This document shows, in pieces, positions 1 through 8,202 of a stretch of DNA of 62,489 bases. The stretch's first letter is position 1. Every line of letters starts with the position of its first letter. The stretch lies in contig CACJAV010000007.1 of assembly GCA_902591485.1 (NCBI GenBank), positions 1 through 62,489 of the forward strand, in the 5' to 3' direction. Made by a program: the position numbers and the translations under genes. The notes under the pieces were generated by a model. It saw only the letters and a program-made list of their open reading frames with translations, did not search any database and was not told the DNA's origin. The DNA comes from an uncultured Alphaproteobacteria bacterium (GTDB lineage: Bacteria > Pseudomonadota > Alphaproteobacteria > HIMB59 > GCA-002718135).

Positions 1-591
1 ATCTACAAACAAATCAGCGTGAATAATTGCTTTTGGTAAGTTAATTGGCCAATTTTTTTTTAGAAAAATTAATTCTTCATTTAAAACACTAAAATATTCT
101 TGATAAGAGTAGTCATTAATGTTTTTAAAACTTTCATAAATTTTTACCCAATTTTCATAGTTTAAGCTATTTACCCTTGATAATTTTAATTTTTTTGTAA
201 TATTTGTAAACTCTGCAATTTTTGAGCCAAGTTTGTAACAATGCTCAGGCATAATTGTAGATAAATTTTCTCCATCTAAAAAAGAAATTATTACAGCATT
301 TTTATTTTTTAATTTATTGATTATTACATTTTTATTATTTTTAATTGGCTTAGGACAATTAAAACCGTGTTCAACTAATTCGTTTTGAAGACTCATAAAA
401 AAGGGCAAATCTTCTTCCTCTACTCTTTTCTCTAAAATTGTTAGGATGTATTTATTTTTAGAAGTAATAATTTTAAAATTTGTATTTTCTGTTCCTTTAA
501 CAATTCCTTCAAAAGAAATAAGATCGCCAATGGAAAAATTTTTTAAAAAATCTTTTATCTCTTTTTTTTCTAATTTAGTGAATACCGCCAT
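1..591 (-). CDS. thrB: Homoserine kinase (ThrB, APH-fold type), partial at window edge
   Basis: Phosphorylates L-homoserine in threonine biosynthesis. This is the aminoglycoside-phosphotransferase-fold type used by many alphaproteobacteria, not the GHMP type. The visible 197 N-terminal residues begin MAVFTKLEKKEIKDFL. They contain the small-lobe segment KGTENTNFKI and run to the catalytic loop IHADLFVD, where the window cuts the gene before the metal-binding DFG-like part. The ATG abuts the ispH stop codon directly, so the two are co-transcribed. The ispH-thrB pairing is common in this class and supports the call. Family assignment is from motif and context. Confidence 0.9.
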   Translation of the reverse strand, partial: MAVFTKLEKKEIKDFLKNFSIGDLISFEGIVKGTENTNFKIITSKNKYILTILEKRVEEEDLPFFMSLQNELVEHGFNCPKPIKNNKNVIINKLKNKNAVIISFLDGENLSTIMPEHCYKLGSKIAEFTNITKKLKLSRVNSLNYENWVKIYESFKNINDYSYQEYFSVLNEELIFLKKNWPINLPKAIIHADLFVD

Positions 592-1539
592 TTAGATTGC
601 TTCTTTTAATTTTTGAGGAATTTTAAAATGAGTATTTTCTTTTTCATATTCTGACTCAATAATATTTAGATCAAATTTTTCTCCTATCTTTTGTAGCATT
701 TTACTAACAAGAATCTCTGGTGAAGATGCACTTGCTGTTATACCAATTTTAGAGGCATTTTTTAGTATCATTGGATCAAAAGTATCGATTTCATCTATTA
801 GTATTGCTTTTGAGGTGCCATAATTTTTTGCAACTTCTACTAAGCGTAAAGAATTTGATGAATTTTTTGAACCTATAACAAAAAAGTAATCTGATAATTT
901 AGCAATATTTTTTACAGCTTCCTGTCTATTAGTAGTTGCATAGCAAATATCTTTTTTCTTTGGTTCTACAACATTCTTAAAATGTAATTTTATTTCATCA
1001 ATGATATCTTTTGTATCATCAACTGACAACGTTGTTTGAGTAACGTAAGCAATTTGTTGATTTTGTGGAATGGATAATTTTCTTACATCTGCTTTGTTCT
1101 CTACAAGATAGATATCTTTTGATGTTTGACCCATTGTACCTATGACTTCAGGATGATTTCGATGACCAATCAAAATAACTGGCAAATTTTTTCTTTCAAA
1201 ATTTTCGACCTCTCGATGAATTTTACTTACTAATGGACAAGTGGCATCAAAATATACTAATTTCATATTAGTTGCTTCTTTCGGTACCGATTTAGGAACA
1301 CCATGTGCCGAAAATATCACAGGCCTATCCAATTGATCTATCTCATCTAACTCTTCAACAAATATGGCTCCTTCTTGCTTAAGATTATCAACTACGTATT
1401 TGTTATGAACAATTTCATGTCGCACATATACAGGTGCCCCATATTTTTTTATTGCTTCTTGAACCATCAGAATAGCTCTTTCTACACCCGCACAAAACCC
1501 TCTGGGTCCTGCTAAATACACATCTAGTTTTTTATTCAT
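592..1539 (-). CDS. ispH: 4-hydroxy-3-methylbut-2-enyl diphosphate reductase
   Basis: Last step of the MEP isoprenoid pathway, a [4Fe-4S] cytosolic reductase that makes IPP and DMAPP from HMBPP. The 315-residue product has normal length. Three cysteines expected to hold the cluster are visible: the N-terminal GPRGFCAGV, the middle FDATCPLV and the C-terminal KDICYATTNRQ. The catalytic Glu-containing segment appears as YVTQTTLS and the histidines as HEIVHN and GHRNHPEV. It lies immediately upstream of thrB on the minus strand, with no gap. The divergent lipoprotein gene starts about 60 bases away, so the promoter must lie in that short interval. Confidence 0.97.
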   Translation of the reverse strand: MNKKLDVYLAGPRGFCAGVERAILMVQEAIKKYGAPVYVRHEIVHNKYVVDNLKQEGAIFVEELDEIDQLDRPVIFSAHGVPKSVPKEATNMKLVYFDATCPLVSKIHREVENFERKNLPVILIGHRNHPEVIGTMGQTSKDIYLVENKADVRKLSIPQNQQIAYVTQTTLSVDDTKDIIDEIKLHFKNVVEPKKKDICYATTNRQEAVKNIAKLSDYFFVIGSKNSSNSLRLVEVAKNYGTSKAILIDEIDTFDPMILKNASKIGITASASSPEILVSKMLQKIGEKFDLNIIESEYEKENTHFKIPQKLKEAI

Positions 1540-1550
1540 TTACATTTAAT

Positions 1551-1582
1551 TTGAACTTACTTTATAAACATCCTGATATAAT
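1551..1582 (+). promoter_or_regulatory. Possible promoter of the lipoprotein gene
   Basis: A TTGAAC at 1551-1556 and a perfect TATAAT at 1577-1582 stand upstream of the ATG at 1599. The 20-base spacer is longer than the usual 17, so the -35 element is uncertain. The -10 is convincing and would start transcription about ten bases before the start codon. Confidence 0.4.
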
Positions 1583-1598
1583 AACAAACACTATATTC

Positions 1599-2114
1599 AT
1601 GAAAAAAATACTGATTTTACTTCTTTTTTTGGGGCTTTTTGGGTGCAACAGTATTGGAAAAAATAAACAAGTATCAAACAATTTCAATTGTCCAAGAGTA
1701 TTTTTTTCATCTGAGGATAGAATTTTTATTGATACCAATGAAGTTGGTACTTCGATTGATGATGTAACATTTAAGGCAGAATTAAACAATTTTGCATTTA
1801 ATGAAAAATGCTCTAAACAAAATGAATTTTCAGTTATTCCTCTTGATATACTCATCATTGCGCAACCCATGGATGAATTAAAAAATCCAGATGTTTCTAT
1901 ACCTATTTACGCCGTTTTATTAGACCAAAATGATAAAGTTTTAGAAACTCAATACTTTATGGTTTCAACCTCAATTAAAAAAAATTTTGAAACAAAAAAT
2001 TTTATAGAGACCGATATTACAGATAAGCTTAATATTATTACAAAAAATTTTGAGACAAATCAAATAGTGATAGGATTTATGCTTGATGATGAAAAAAAAT
2101 TGTTGGTAAATTAA
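1599..2114 (+). CDS. Small lipoprotein of unknown function
   Basis: I do not recognise the family. The 171-residue product starts MKKILILLLFLGLFGCNS, a signal peptide with an LFGC lipobox, so it should be lipidated and exported. The rest is mixed beta/alpha with motifs such as CPRVFFSSEDRIF and no enzyme signature. The frame is open from a TTG at 1551, but the ATG at 1599 begins the signal peptide exactly and follows a TATAAT, so I chose it. It converges on atpF with a 4-base overlap at the stop codons. Secretion is well supported; the role is unknown. Confidence 0.8.
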   Translation: MKKILILLLFLGLFGCNSIGKNKQVSNNFNCPRVFFSSEDRIFIDTNEVGTSIDDVTFKAELNNFAFNEKCSKQNEFSVIPLDILIIAQPMDELKNPDVSIPIYAVLLDQNDKVLETQYFMVSTSIKKNFETKNFIETDITDKLNIITKNFETNQIVIGFMLDDEKKLLVN

Positions 2115-2596
2115 TTTTTTAAAGCGGAACCAAGTTCTTGAATTGACGTATCAATTAATTTTTGTTGTTCTTCATTATTAAGTTTTTGTTCTAAAATAGC
2201 AATGGTTGCGTCAATAGCACTTGATGTGATGTGTGTTTGTATAAGATTATTGGCATCTCGTGTTAACTGCTCTATTTTAGCCTCTGCTAAAACTTGCCTT
2301 TTTGCTATTTGATCTTTTAGTTTATCTGCAGCTAACTGCTCTATTTGCTTTACCTTATTTTCAGCTTCTTTGAGTATAGTTTGTATTTCTGATTGGACAT
2401 CATTTTGTCGTTGCTTAATCTCACTTAGAGAAACCTGAGTTTCATTTTTAAGATTTTCAGCTTCTTCGATTTTATCTTTGATAGCTTTTATTTGTGCATC
2501 TAAGCTTGTAGTTAGTATTTTTCTAACAGGATTAAAAACAGCTACAATAAAAGCAACAAAAGCAACAGCTACCCAAAATTGAGGATCAGAAAACAT
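2111..2596 (-). CDS. atpF: ATP synthase F0 subunit b
   Basis: Peripheral-stalk subunit of the F0F1 ATP synthase. It is 161 residues long, with one N-terminal membrane helix (FWVAVAFVAFIVAVF) and then a long charged helix that dimerises with b' and reaches up to F1. It is the last gene of the F0 set here and overlaps the b' gene by one base. Alphaproteobacteria characteristically keep F0 apart from the F1 operon, and no F1 gene is present. Which of the two stalk genes is b and which is b' is assigned by order and length, so those labels could be swapped. Confidence 0.93.
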   Translation of the reverse strand: MFSDPQFWVAVAFVAFIVAVFNPVRKILTTSLDAQIKAIKDKIEEAENLKNETQVSLSEIKQRQNDVQSEIQTILKEAENKVKQIEQLAADKLKDQIAKRQVLAEAKIEQLTRDANNLIQTHITSSAIDATIAILEQKLNNEEQQKLIDTSIQELGSALKN

Positions 2597-3087
2597 TAAT
2601 TAATTGACCCTTCTGTCTTAGAAACAGCTTTTTTAATTTCATCATCAGTTACATTAAAAGTAGCAACTTTAGAGATAGTAAGCTTTGTTATTTCATGCAC
2701 TTGTTCTTGAATTTGAGAGACTAACTCATTTTTGCTGTCCTCAATTGCTTTTGCTGATTCATCAATTTTTGCTTCAAGCTCTTTATCAAGTTTGTGTAAT
2801 TCAACTTGCGCCTTGTCTTGTAAAGAGATTGATGATGATTTAATCATTTCAGAAGCGTCAGCTCTGGCTTGTTTTAATTGATTTTCAATTGTTTCTTGAA
2901 TTTTTGATGCTTCAACTTGTAGCTCTTTGGCTGCAGACAGGTCTTCATTTATTTTTCTCTCTCTTTTTTCAAGCACATTACTAATTCGTGGTAAAGAAAC
3001 ACGCCATAAAAAAACAAATAGAAATGAAAACGTTACTACTAGCCAAAAAAGCTGTGAAACAAAAAATTCAGGATTTAATTGAGGCAT
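2596..3087 (-). CDS. atpF': ATP synthase F0 subunit b'
   Basis: Second peripheral-stalk subunit, 163 residues, as found in alphaproteobacteria and photosynthetic organisms that use a b/b' heterodimer. The N-terminus PQLNPEFFVSQLFWLVVTF is the typical b' start, with a membrane helix at about residues 8-28. A coiled-coil stalk rich in Lys, Glu and Gln follows. It lies between atpE and atpF, with a 13-base gap to atpE and a one-base overlap with atpF. It is sometimes named atpG or atpX. Confidence 0.93.
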   Translation of the reverse strand: MPQLNPEFFVSQLFWLVVTFSFLFVFLWRVSLPRISNVLEKRERKINEDLSAAKELQVEASKIQETIENQLKQARADASEMIKSSSISLQDKAQVELHKLDKELEAKIDESAKAIEDSKNELVSQIQEQVHEITKLTISKVATFNVTDDEIKKAVSKTEGSIN

Positions 3088-3100
3088 CGTACTACTTTAA

Positions 3101-3325
3101 TTAACCGAATAGAATAACTAGAGCAATAACAAGTGCGAATAGTGCAATTGCTTCAACAAGTGCGAAACCTAACATCGTCATAGTGAATACTTCACCACGA
3201 GCTGCAGGGTTTCTACCAACTGCTTCAATAAATGAAGAGAAGATGTTTCCAATTCCAATTCCAGATCCGATAACACCAATAACGGCAAGACCGGCTCCGA
3301 TAACTTTAGCTGCTTCAATTTCCAT
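3101..3325 (-). CDS. atpE: ATP synthase F0 subunit c
   Basis: Proteolipid that forms the rotating c-ring in the inner membrane. The 74 residues make two membrane helices joined by the polar loop RNPAARGE. The ion-carrying carboxylate is the Glu in ALVEAIALFAL of helix 2, and helix 1 carries the Gly-rich packing motif GSGIGIG. No residues of the usual sodium-binding set accompany the glutamate, so proton coupling is expected. A strong Shine-Dalgarno (GGAGG) precedes the ATG, fitting the high expression needed for this subunit. Confidence 0.97.
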   Translation of the reverse strand: MEIEAAKVIGAGLAVIGVIGSGIGIGNIFSSFIEAVGRNPAARGEVFTMTMLGFALVEAIALFALVIALVILFG

Positions 3326-3340
3326 AAATCCTCCTAGATT

Positions 3341-4075
3341 TTAGTGTAAGTGGTATGCATCGTTGATGTACAAGCAAGTCAAAATAGCAAATACATACGC
3401 CTGCAAAAACGCGATTAATATTTCTAAACCAGTTAGTGCGACAATAAACGCAAGCGGAAGCGCGCCAGTGAAAAATGGCATTGCAACAACAAAACCAGCA
3501 AAGACCTTAAGTAATGTATGACCTGCTAACATGTTAGCAAAAAGTCTTACAGACAAACTGATGGGACGAGATAAGTAAGAAATTACCTCGATTGGAATTA
3601 GCAAAGGGTGCATATAAAAAGGTACACCGGGAATATAAAAGAAAGTAAAAAATTTTATTCCGTGATTAACAAAACCTAAAATCGTTACACCTATAAATAC
3701 AACTGCGGCAAGTGCGAATGTAACAATGATGTGACTTGTAAAAGTAAATTGATAAGGAACCATACCTACCATGTTGCCAATTAAGACAAACATGAAAAGA
3801 GAAAAAACAAAGGGAAAATATTTTTTTCCATTATCACCCACTGTGTCACTTAGAAGTTGGGCAATAAAATTGTACATTAACTCAGAAATTAACTGCATTC
3901 TTGACGGAATGATTGAGCGCGGATTAACAGTTAGAGTTAGAAAAAGAGTAATAACAGCAACAGTTATAACCATTGAAAGAGAAGAGTTTGTAAATGAAAT
4001 ATCGTAACTACCTAATTCAGTATTTGAGTAAGGAACGATCTCGAATTGCTTAAGTGGACTATCTTTTGCTGCCAT
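3341..4075 (-). CDS. atpB: ATP synthase F0 subunit a
   Basis: Stator subunit that forms the proton half-channels against the c-ring. The 244-residue product is normal in length and polytopic. The essential arginine is in SLSVRLFANMLAGH, the most conserved helix of the family, and a second conserved helix reads LEILIAFLQAYVFAILTC near the C-terminus. It sits between atpI and atpE in the standard order with gaps of about 15-25 bases. Identification is secure. Confidence 0.97.
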   Translation of the reverse strand: MAAKDSPLKQFEIVPYSNTELGSYDISFTNSSLSMVITVAVITLFLTLTVNPRSIIPSRMQLISELMYNFIAQLLSDTVGDNGKKYFPFVFSLFMFVLIGNMVGMVPYQFTFTSHIIVTFALAAVVFIGVTILGFVNHGIKFFTFFYIPGVPFYMHPLLIPIEVISYLSRPISLSVRLFANMLAGHTLLKVFAGFVVAMPFFTGALPLAFIVALTGLEILIAFLQAYVFAILTCLYINDAYHLH

Positions 4076-4101
4076 AAATTATAAAAATGAATACTTTTTA
4101 T

Positions 4102-4383
4102 TTATTGTTTTTCAATGCGACGCATTACACGATAAACATTCAAAAATCCAGCTATTGCACCAAAAATAAAGAAAATAATTAAACCAAAGGGTTTGGTGTC
4201 TAAATATTTATCCACAATAAGACCTATCCCTACACCAACAACTAAGGCAGCTATGATTTCAGTGCTAACTTTAAATCCAAATCCAGCACCGCTTTGCTTT
4301 TTTTGTTTTGGAGGAGGGGTATTAGATGTTTCTGCTATGTCGATTCGTTCTTTTAGCTGCTTTAGTTTATCCTCATTAACCAT
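4102..4383 (-). CDS. atpI: ATP synthase assembly protein AtpI
   Basis: Small membrane protein associated with c-ring assembly and possibly Mg2+ supply. The 93 residues have a charged N-terminal segment (KLKQLKERIDIAE), a Pro-rich linker (TPPPKQKKQ) and two membrane helices separated by DKYLDTKPFG, the AtpI/AtpQ family pattern. Its ATG overlaps the smc stop codon in a TAATG arrangement, which implies translational coupling and places the F0 genes downstream of smc in one transcription unit. The family assignment rests on this layout and on its place ahead of atpB. Confidence 0.85.
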   Translation of the reverse strand: MVNEDKLKQLKERIDIAETSNTPPPKQKKQSGAGFGFKVSTEIIAALVVGVGIGLIVDKYLDTKPFGLIIFFIFGAIAGFLNVYRVMRRIEKQ

Positions 4384-7019
4384 TACTCACCGTCTTCTTC
4401 TCGAATTTCAATAGCTTTTTCTAAGTCTACAGAGACTAATTGAGAAACACCCTGTTCAGGCATAGTTACGCCAAATAATCTGTTTACTCTTGCCATTGTC
4501 ATACGGTGATGAGTAATTACTAAAAATTTTGTGCTTGAAGTTTTAGCAATCTCTTCGACTAGGCTACAAAAACGATCAACATTTGTATCGTCTAGAGGTG
4601 CATCTACCTCATCAAGAACACAAATTGGAGCGGGATTTGATAAGAAAACAGCAAATAGAAGTGATAAAGCTGTTAGTGCTTGTTCACCGCCCGATAATAA
4701 CGTTAAATTTTGTAATTTTTTTCCAGGAGGGCTAGCATAGATTTCTAATCCAGCTTGCAAAGGGTCTGACTCATCAGTGAATTTTAAATAAGCTTTACCC
4801 CCACCAAAGAGTTGTACAAATAACTTTTGAAAGTTTTCATTTACTACACCGTATGCTGCCAGCAATCGTTGACGACCCTCAGTGTTAAGTGAGTCAATTG
4901 CCTCACGAAGTTTTGCAATGGCAGCAAGCAAATCACTTTGATCATTTTTAATTGAAGATACTTTTTCTTCTAATTCTTGTGACTCTTGCTCAGCTAATAG
5001 ATTTACACCACCTAATCTCTCTTGCTCTGCAATTAATCGCTCTAAGCGCCTTTCTAAATTATCTAACTCACCTAGTACTTTATTTGGATTTATCTCTGCA
5101 AGATCAAAAAGACCACTTAATTCTATTCCGATGCGTTCTTTTACTTGAGAACTTAACTGTTTGATTGTTTCATTAATTGTCTCTATGGAACCTTCTAAAC
5201 GAATTTTTTCCTCACGCAATTCAGTTAACTTAACTTCTTCTAGTTTTAATTTTTTATTTATCTCATTTGCAGCTTGTTCTTGCTTTTGAAGTTCGCTAGC
5301 TATTTTGTCATATTCTTGTTTATTATTATTTATTAATGATTGTAATCTTGTTTTTTCTGTTGATATAGTATTTGGCATTAAACGTAATTGATCCAAATCT
5401 TGATGAAGTTTTACTTCTCTATCCTTCAATTCATCAAGCCTTTGTTGTGCTTTAGATGAAATATCCATCCATTGCTTTTCTTCTTTCGATAGTTGTTTTA
5501 ATCTTCTATTTTTAAGTTGTTCCAAAACTGCCTTTGTAGATGCGTTTTGTTTTCCTTTAGATACATACCCATCCCAACGCCAAATCTCACCTTCTAAACT
5601 CACTAAAATTTGACCAGGTAAAAGATTTTCTTGTAAACCTTGCACTGTAGATTTGTTATTAGTTAAACCAACAAAATCTAGCTTTTTTTTCAGATTTTCT
5701 GGTGCTTTTATAAGACTCGAGAATTTTACTATACCGTCAGGAAATACAGAGTTTTGATTATAAGTTAATACGCGCCAGTGACTTGCTTGTTCTTCATTGA
5801 TAGATGCAATAAGCTCATCAGAAAACACCGCTGCTACAGCTTTTTCATAACCATCTTCAAAATCTAAGTAATCAATAATAGGATTGTTGTTTTGCTGAGA
5901 ATTTGTTTCAATATTATCTTTATCGTTACTATCTATAAATAAATCACCTTGTTGTTTTTCAAGAATAGATTTTTCTTCTCTAACCCTTCCCATATTTTCT
6001 TGAGCATCATCAAATAAGAATTGCTCACGGTCCATATCATTTTTTATTTGTTGAATTCGCATTTGTGTTTCTTCCACCGCACTATTAGCACGCTCAATTT
6101 CTTTTTCTTGATTATCAAGATTGATGCTATGTTTTTGAAGCTCAGCAGCAATCTGACTTTCTTTAAGCCGCATGGTTGGCAAAGATTCTTGGACTTTTTC
6201 ATATTCAATGTTAACTTTAGCTACCTCTTGAGTTTGATCAGAGACAAGATTATTTTGATCTTTTAATTTAAAACTACCTTCTTCTAGTTTTGTTTTTTCA
6301 ACTTCCCATTTTTTATAAAATACTGCTGCTCTAGCTTTGGTAATATCTTTTTGAATATTTTTATAGCGCTCTGCCTGTTTAGATTGTTTTTTTAAAACTT
6401 CTAATTGTTCCTCTTGAGCTTTTAATAAATCTTTAACTCGCTCAAGGTTTGTTTCTGTTGCATTTAATCTTAATTCAGCTTCATGTCTTCGCGAATGTAA
6501 ACCTGTTATACCTGCTGCTTCCTCAAGAAGATTTCTACGTTGTTCTGGTTTAGCTGCTATAATAGCACCCACTCTTCCTTGACTCACCATTGAGGTAGAT
6601 CGTGCGCCTGTAGCAGCATCAGCAAATAAAAGCTGCACATCTTTTAATCGTACTTCTTTTCCATTAACGCGGTATTCGGAACCTTCACCACGCCAAATAC
6701 GTCTAGTCACTTCAATGTCATCACTTTGATTAAATAAACTCGGTGCTTGTCGGTCAGTATTATCTAAATCTATTGTAACTTCAGCAATATCCCAAGCAGG
6801 GCGACCAGAAGTTCCATTGAATATTACATCATCTAATTCACTTCCACGCATTTGCTTTGGCGAAAGTTCGCCCATCACAAAACGAAAAGCTTCAACAAGA
6901 TTAGATTTACCACAACCATTTGGGCCAACAATACCTGTTAGACCTTGCTCAATAATAACCTCGGTAGGCTCTACGAAGGACTTAAAGCCTTTGACTTTAA
7001 GTTTTTTAAATTTAATCAT
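4383..7019 (-). CDS. smc: Chromosome segregation ATPase SMC (short form)
   Basis: Core of the bacterial condensin complex that compacts and segregates the chromosome. The N-terminal ATPase half has a Walker A loop at about residues 32-39 (GPNGCGKSN). The C-terminal half has the ABC signature LSGGEQAL and Walker B CVLDEVDAPLDD. A hinge of roughly 120 residues sits near positions 380-500 (LDFEDGYEKAVAAVF onward). At 878 residues it is about 270 shorter than the usual 1150 or so. The missing length comes from both coiled-coil arms, as head and hinge motifs are intact. It is directly downstream of the DsbA-like gene. Confidence 0.96.
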   Translation of the reverse strand: MIKFKKLKVKGFKSFVEPTEVIIEQGLTGIVGPNGCGKSNLVEAFRFVMGELSPKQMRGSELDDVIFNGTSGRPAWDIAEVTIDLDNTDRQAPSLFNQSDDIEVTRRIWRGEGSEYRVNGKEVRLKDVQLLFADAATGARSTSMVSQGRVGAIIAAKPEQRRNLLEEAAGITGLHSRRHEAELRLNATETNLERVKDLLKAQEEQLEVLKKQSKQAERYKNIQKDITKARAAVFYKKWEVEKTKLEEGSFKLKDQNNLVSDQTQEVAKVNIEYEKVQESLPTMRLKESQIAAELQKHSINLDNQEKEIERANSAVEETQMRIQQIKNDMDREQFLFDDAQENMGRVREEKSILEKQQGDLFIDSNDKDNIETNSQQNNNPIIDYLDFEDGYEKAVAAVFSDELIASINEEQASHWRVLTYNQNSVFPDGIVKFSSLIKAPENLKKKLDFVGLTNNKSTVQGLQENLLPGQILVSLEGEIWRWDGYVSKGKQNASTKAVLEQLKNRRLKQLSKEEKQWMDISSKAQQRLDELKDREVKLHQDLDQLRLMPNTISTEKTRLQSLINNNKQEYDKIASELQKQEQAANEINKKLKLEEVKLTELREEKIRLEGSIETINETIKQLSSQVKERIGIELSGLFDLAEINPNKVLGELDNLERRLERLIAEQERLGGVNLLAEQESQELEEKVSSIKNDQSDLLAAIAKLREAIDSLNTEGRQRLLAAYGVVNENFQKLFVQLFGGGKAYLKFTDESDPLQAGLEIYASPPGKKLQNLTLLSGGEQALTALSLLFAVFLSNPAPICVLDEVDAPLDDTNVDRFCSLVEEIAKTSSTKFLVITHHRMTMARVNRLFGVTMPEQGVSQLVSVDLEKAIEIREEDGE

Positions 7020-7022
7020 TAA

Positions 7023-7640
7023 CTATTCTGATAATATTTTATCAATGATTTGTCTAAATTCTTTTATATTTTTATTACCTTCTAAAATATTACCATTAAC
7101 TACAAAAGAAGGGGTAGATTTAATATTAAACTCTTTTTGAGCAGCCATAACCCCTTCAAGAATTAAATTTTCATTATCTAAATTAGTGTAACATCTATCA
7201 AATTCATCCTTAGTCATACCACCACTTTGCATAATCTTGTATAGTTCTTTTTTGCTAACTTTTGGGTCTTTATCAACCCATGTAGTTTGTAGTTCGTACA
7301 ACGCATTCATATAATCGTAACGAACATCACTAGGTATGCAACGCATCATCATACTTCCCAATAGTGCTGGATAATTAAAAGGATAATCACGGAAAACCAT
7401 CCTTACTTTACCTGTATCAATGTATTCTTTTTTAAGTTCAGGAAGAGTATTTGTATGAAAATTAGCACAATGCGAGCATGACATAGAAGCATATTCTATA
7501 ATAGTAATGGGAGCATTTTCATCGCCAATCATGAAATCATCTTCAGAAATATCTAAGGCTGACGGTTCATTAGCTAAAACTAACTTTGTAAAAAAGAAGT
7601 TCAAAAAAATCAATACAATTATATAAGTAAATTTTTTCAT
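7023..7640 (-). CDS. DsbA-family periplasmic thiol oxidoreductase
   Basis: Exported thioredoxin-fold protein of 205 residues. A signal peptide spans about residues 1-23 and ends LVLANE. The active site is CSHC in EYASMSCSHCANFH, and the cis-proline loop is STPSFVVNG. The motif and helical insertion fit the DsbA/DsbG-like (DSBA domain) family that oxidises or isomerises periplasmic disulfides. It sits between DUF721 and smc, a conserved alphaproteobacterial order. The stop lies three bases before smc and its start overlaps the DUF721 stop by four bases. Whether it acts as oxidase or isomerase cannot be told from sequence. Confidence 0.9.
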   Translation of the reverse strand: MKKFTYIIVLIFLNFFFTKLVLANEPSALDISEDDFMIGDENAPITIIEYASMSCSHCANFHTNTLPELKKEYIDTGKVRMVFRDYPFNYPALLGSMMMRCIPSDVRYDYMNALYELQTTWVDKDPKVSKKELYKIMQSGGMTKDEFDRCYTNLDNENLILEGVMAAQKEFNIKSTPSFVVNGNILEGNKNIKEFRQIIDKILSE

Positions 7641-8155
7641 TTATTATCCTCTCTCTTAATAGATGCACCTAAATTAACAATAGATTTTTGAAGCTCTTCA
7701 TCATGAATAACTGCGATTTCATTTTTAATAATTTCTTTTTCTTCAGCGCTAATTTTGTTATTATTGAGTTTATTGTTAACTTTTGTTTTTGGAATAAAAT
7801 TTTGCTGAAGCCGTAAATCAGCAATAGCTTTATAACCAAAAAAACTATTAATTTTATCAATAATGGTATCTTTATAGTGTTGGAATTCTACCGCGGCAGC
7901 TGGTGAAACTTTAACGTGAAGAAAGTTTTTAAAAATAGGCTCATTAAGCTCATTAAATTCTTCTGTTACTTTTGAAATTTTATCAGGCTCTGAATGATCA
8001 GCAAAAAAAGTGCCAACGATTTGAGGCCATTTTGATATAATGAGGAACTCATTTTTCCCAAATTTGCTTGAATACTTTTTATTAACTTTGGATAGGGTTT
8101 CTCCAATTTTTTTGGGAACAAATGTTCTATTTGACTCTGTCTTATTAGTTTTCAT
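7637..8155 (-). CDS. DUF721 (DciA-like) protein
   Basis: A 172-residue cytosolic protein with the DUF721 core: WPQIVGTFFADHSEPDKI followed by FLHVKVSPAAAVEFQHY. In other bacteria this fold is DciA, which loads or supports the replicative helicase. The alphaproteobacterial versions are poorly studied, so that role is by family only. The frame extends upstream to 8227, but the ATG at 8155 begins the conserved region and leaves a sensible divergent gap to mutY, so I used it. It leads a DUF721-dsbA-smc-atpI set with overlapping ends. Confidence 0.8.
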   Translation of the reverse strand: MKTNKTESNRTFVPKKIGETLSKVNKKYSSKFGKNEFLIISKWPQIVGTFFADHSEPDKISKVTEEFNELNEPIFKNFLHVKVSPAAAVEFQHYKDTIIDKINSFFGYKAIADLRLQQNFIPKTKVNNKLNNNKISAEEKEIIKNEIAVIHDEELQKSIVNLGASIKREDNK

Positions 8156-8202
8156 TGTTATATAAATGTATATCACCAAATTGTGAAAGCAATAAGATAG
8201 AT

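Noticed and set aside
1551..1598. TTG-initiated extension upstream of the lipoprotein
   Set aside because: The signal peptide begins exactly at the ATG at 1599, and the extension overlaps the likely promoter.
3771..4007. Plus-strand open frame opposite atpB
   Set aside because: Antisense to a conserved membrane protein; basic low-complexity translation with no start signal.
8155..8202. Upstream TTG start of mutY and upstream extension of DUF721 to 8227
   Set aside because: Both would run into the neighbouring divergent gene, and the conserved N-termini start at the internal ATGs.
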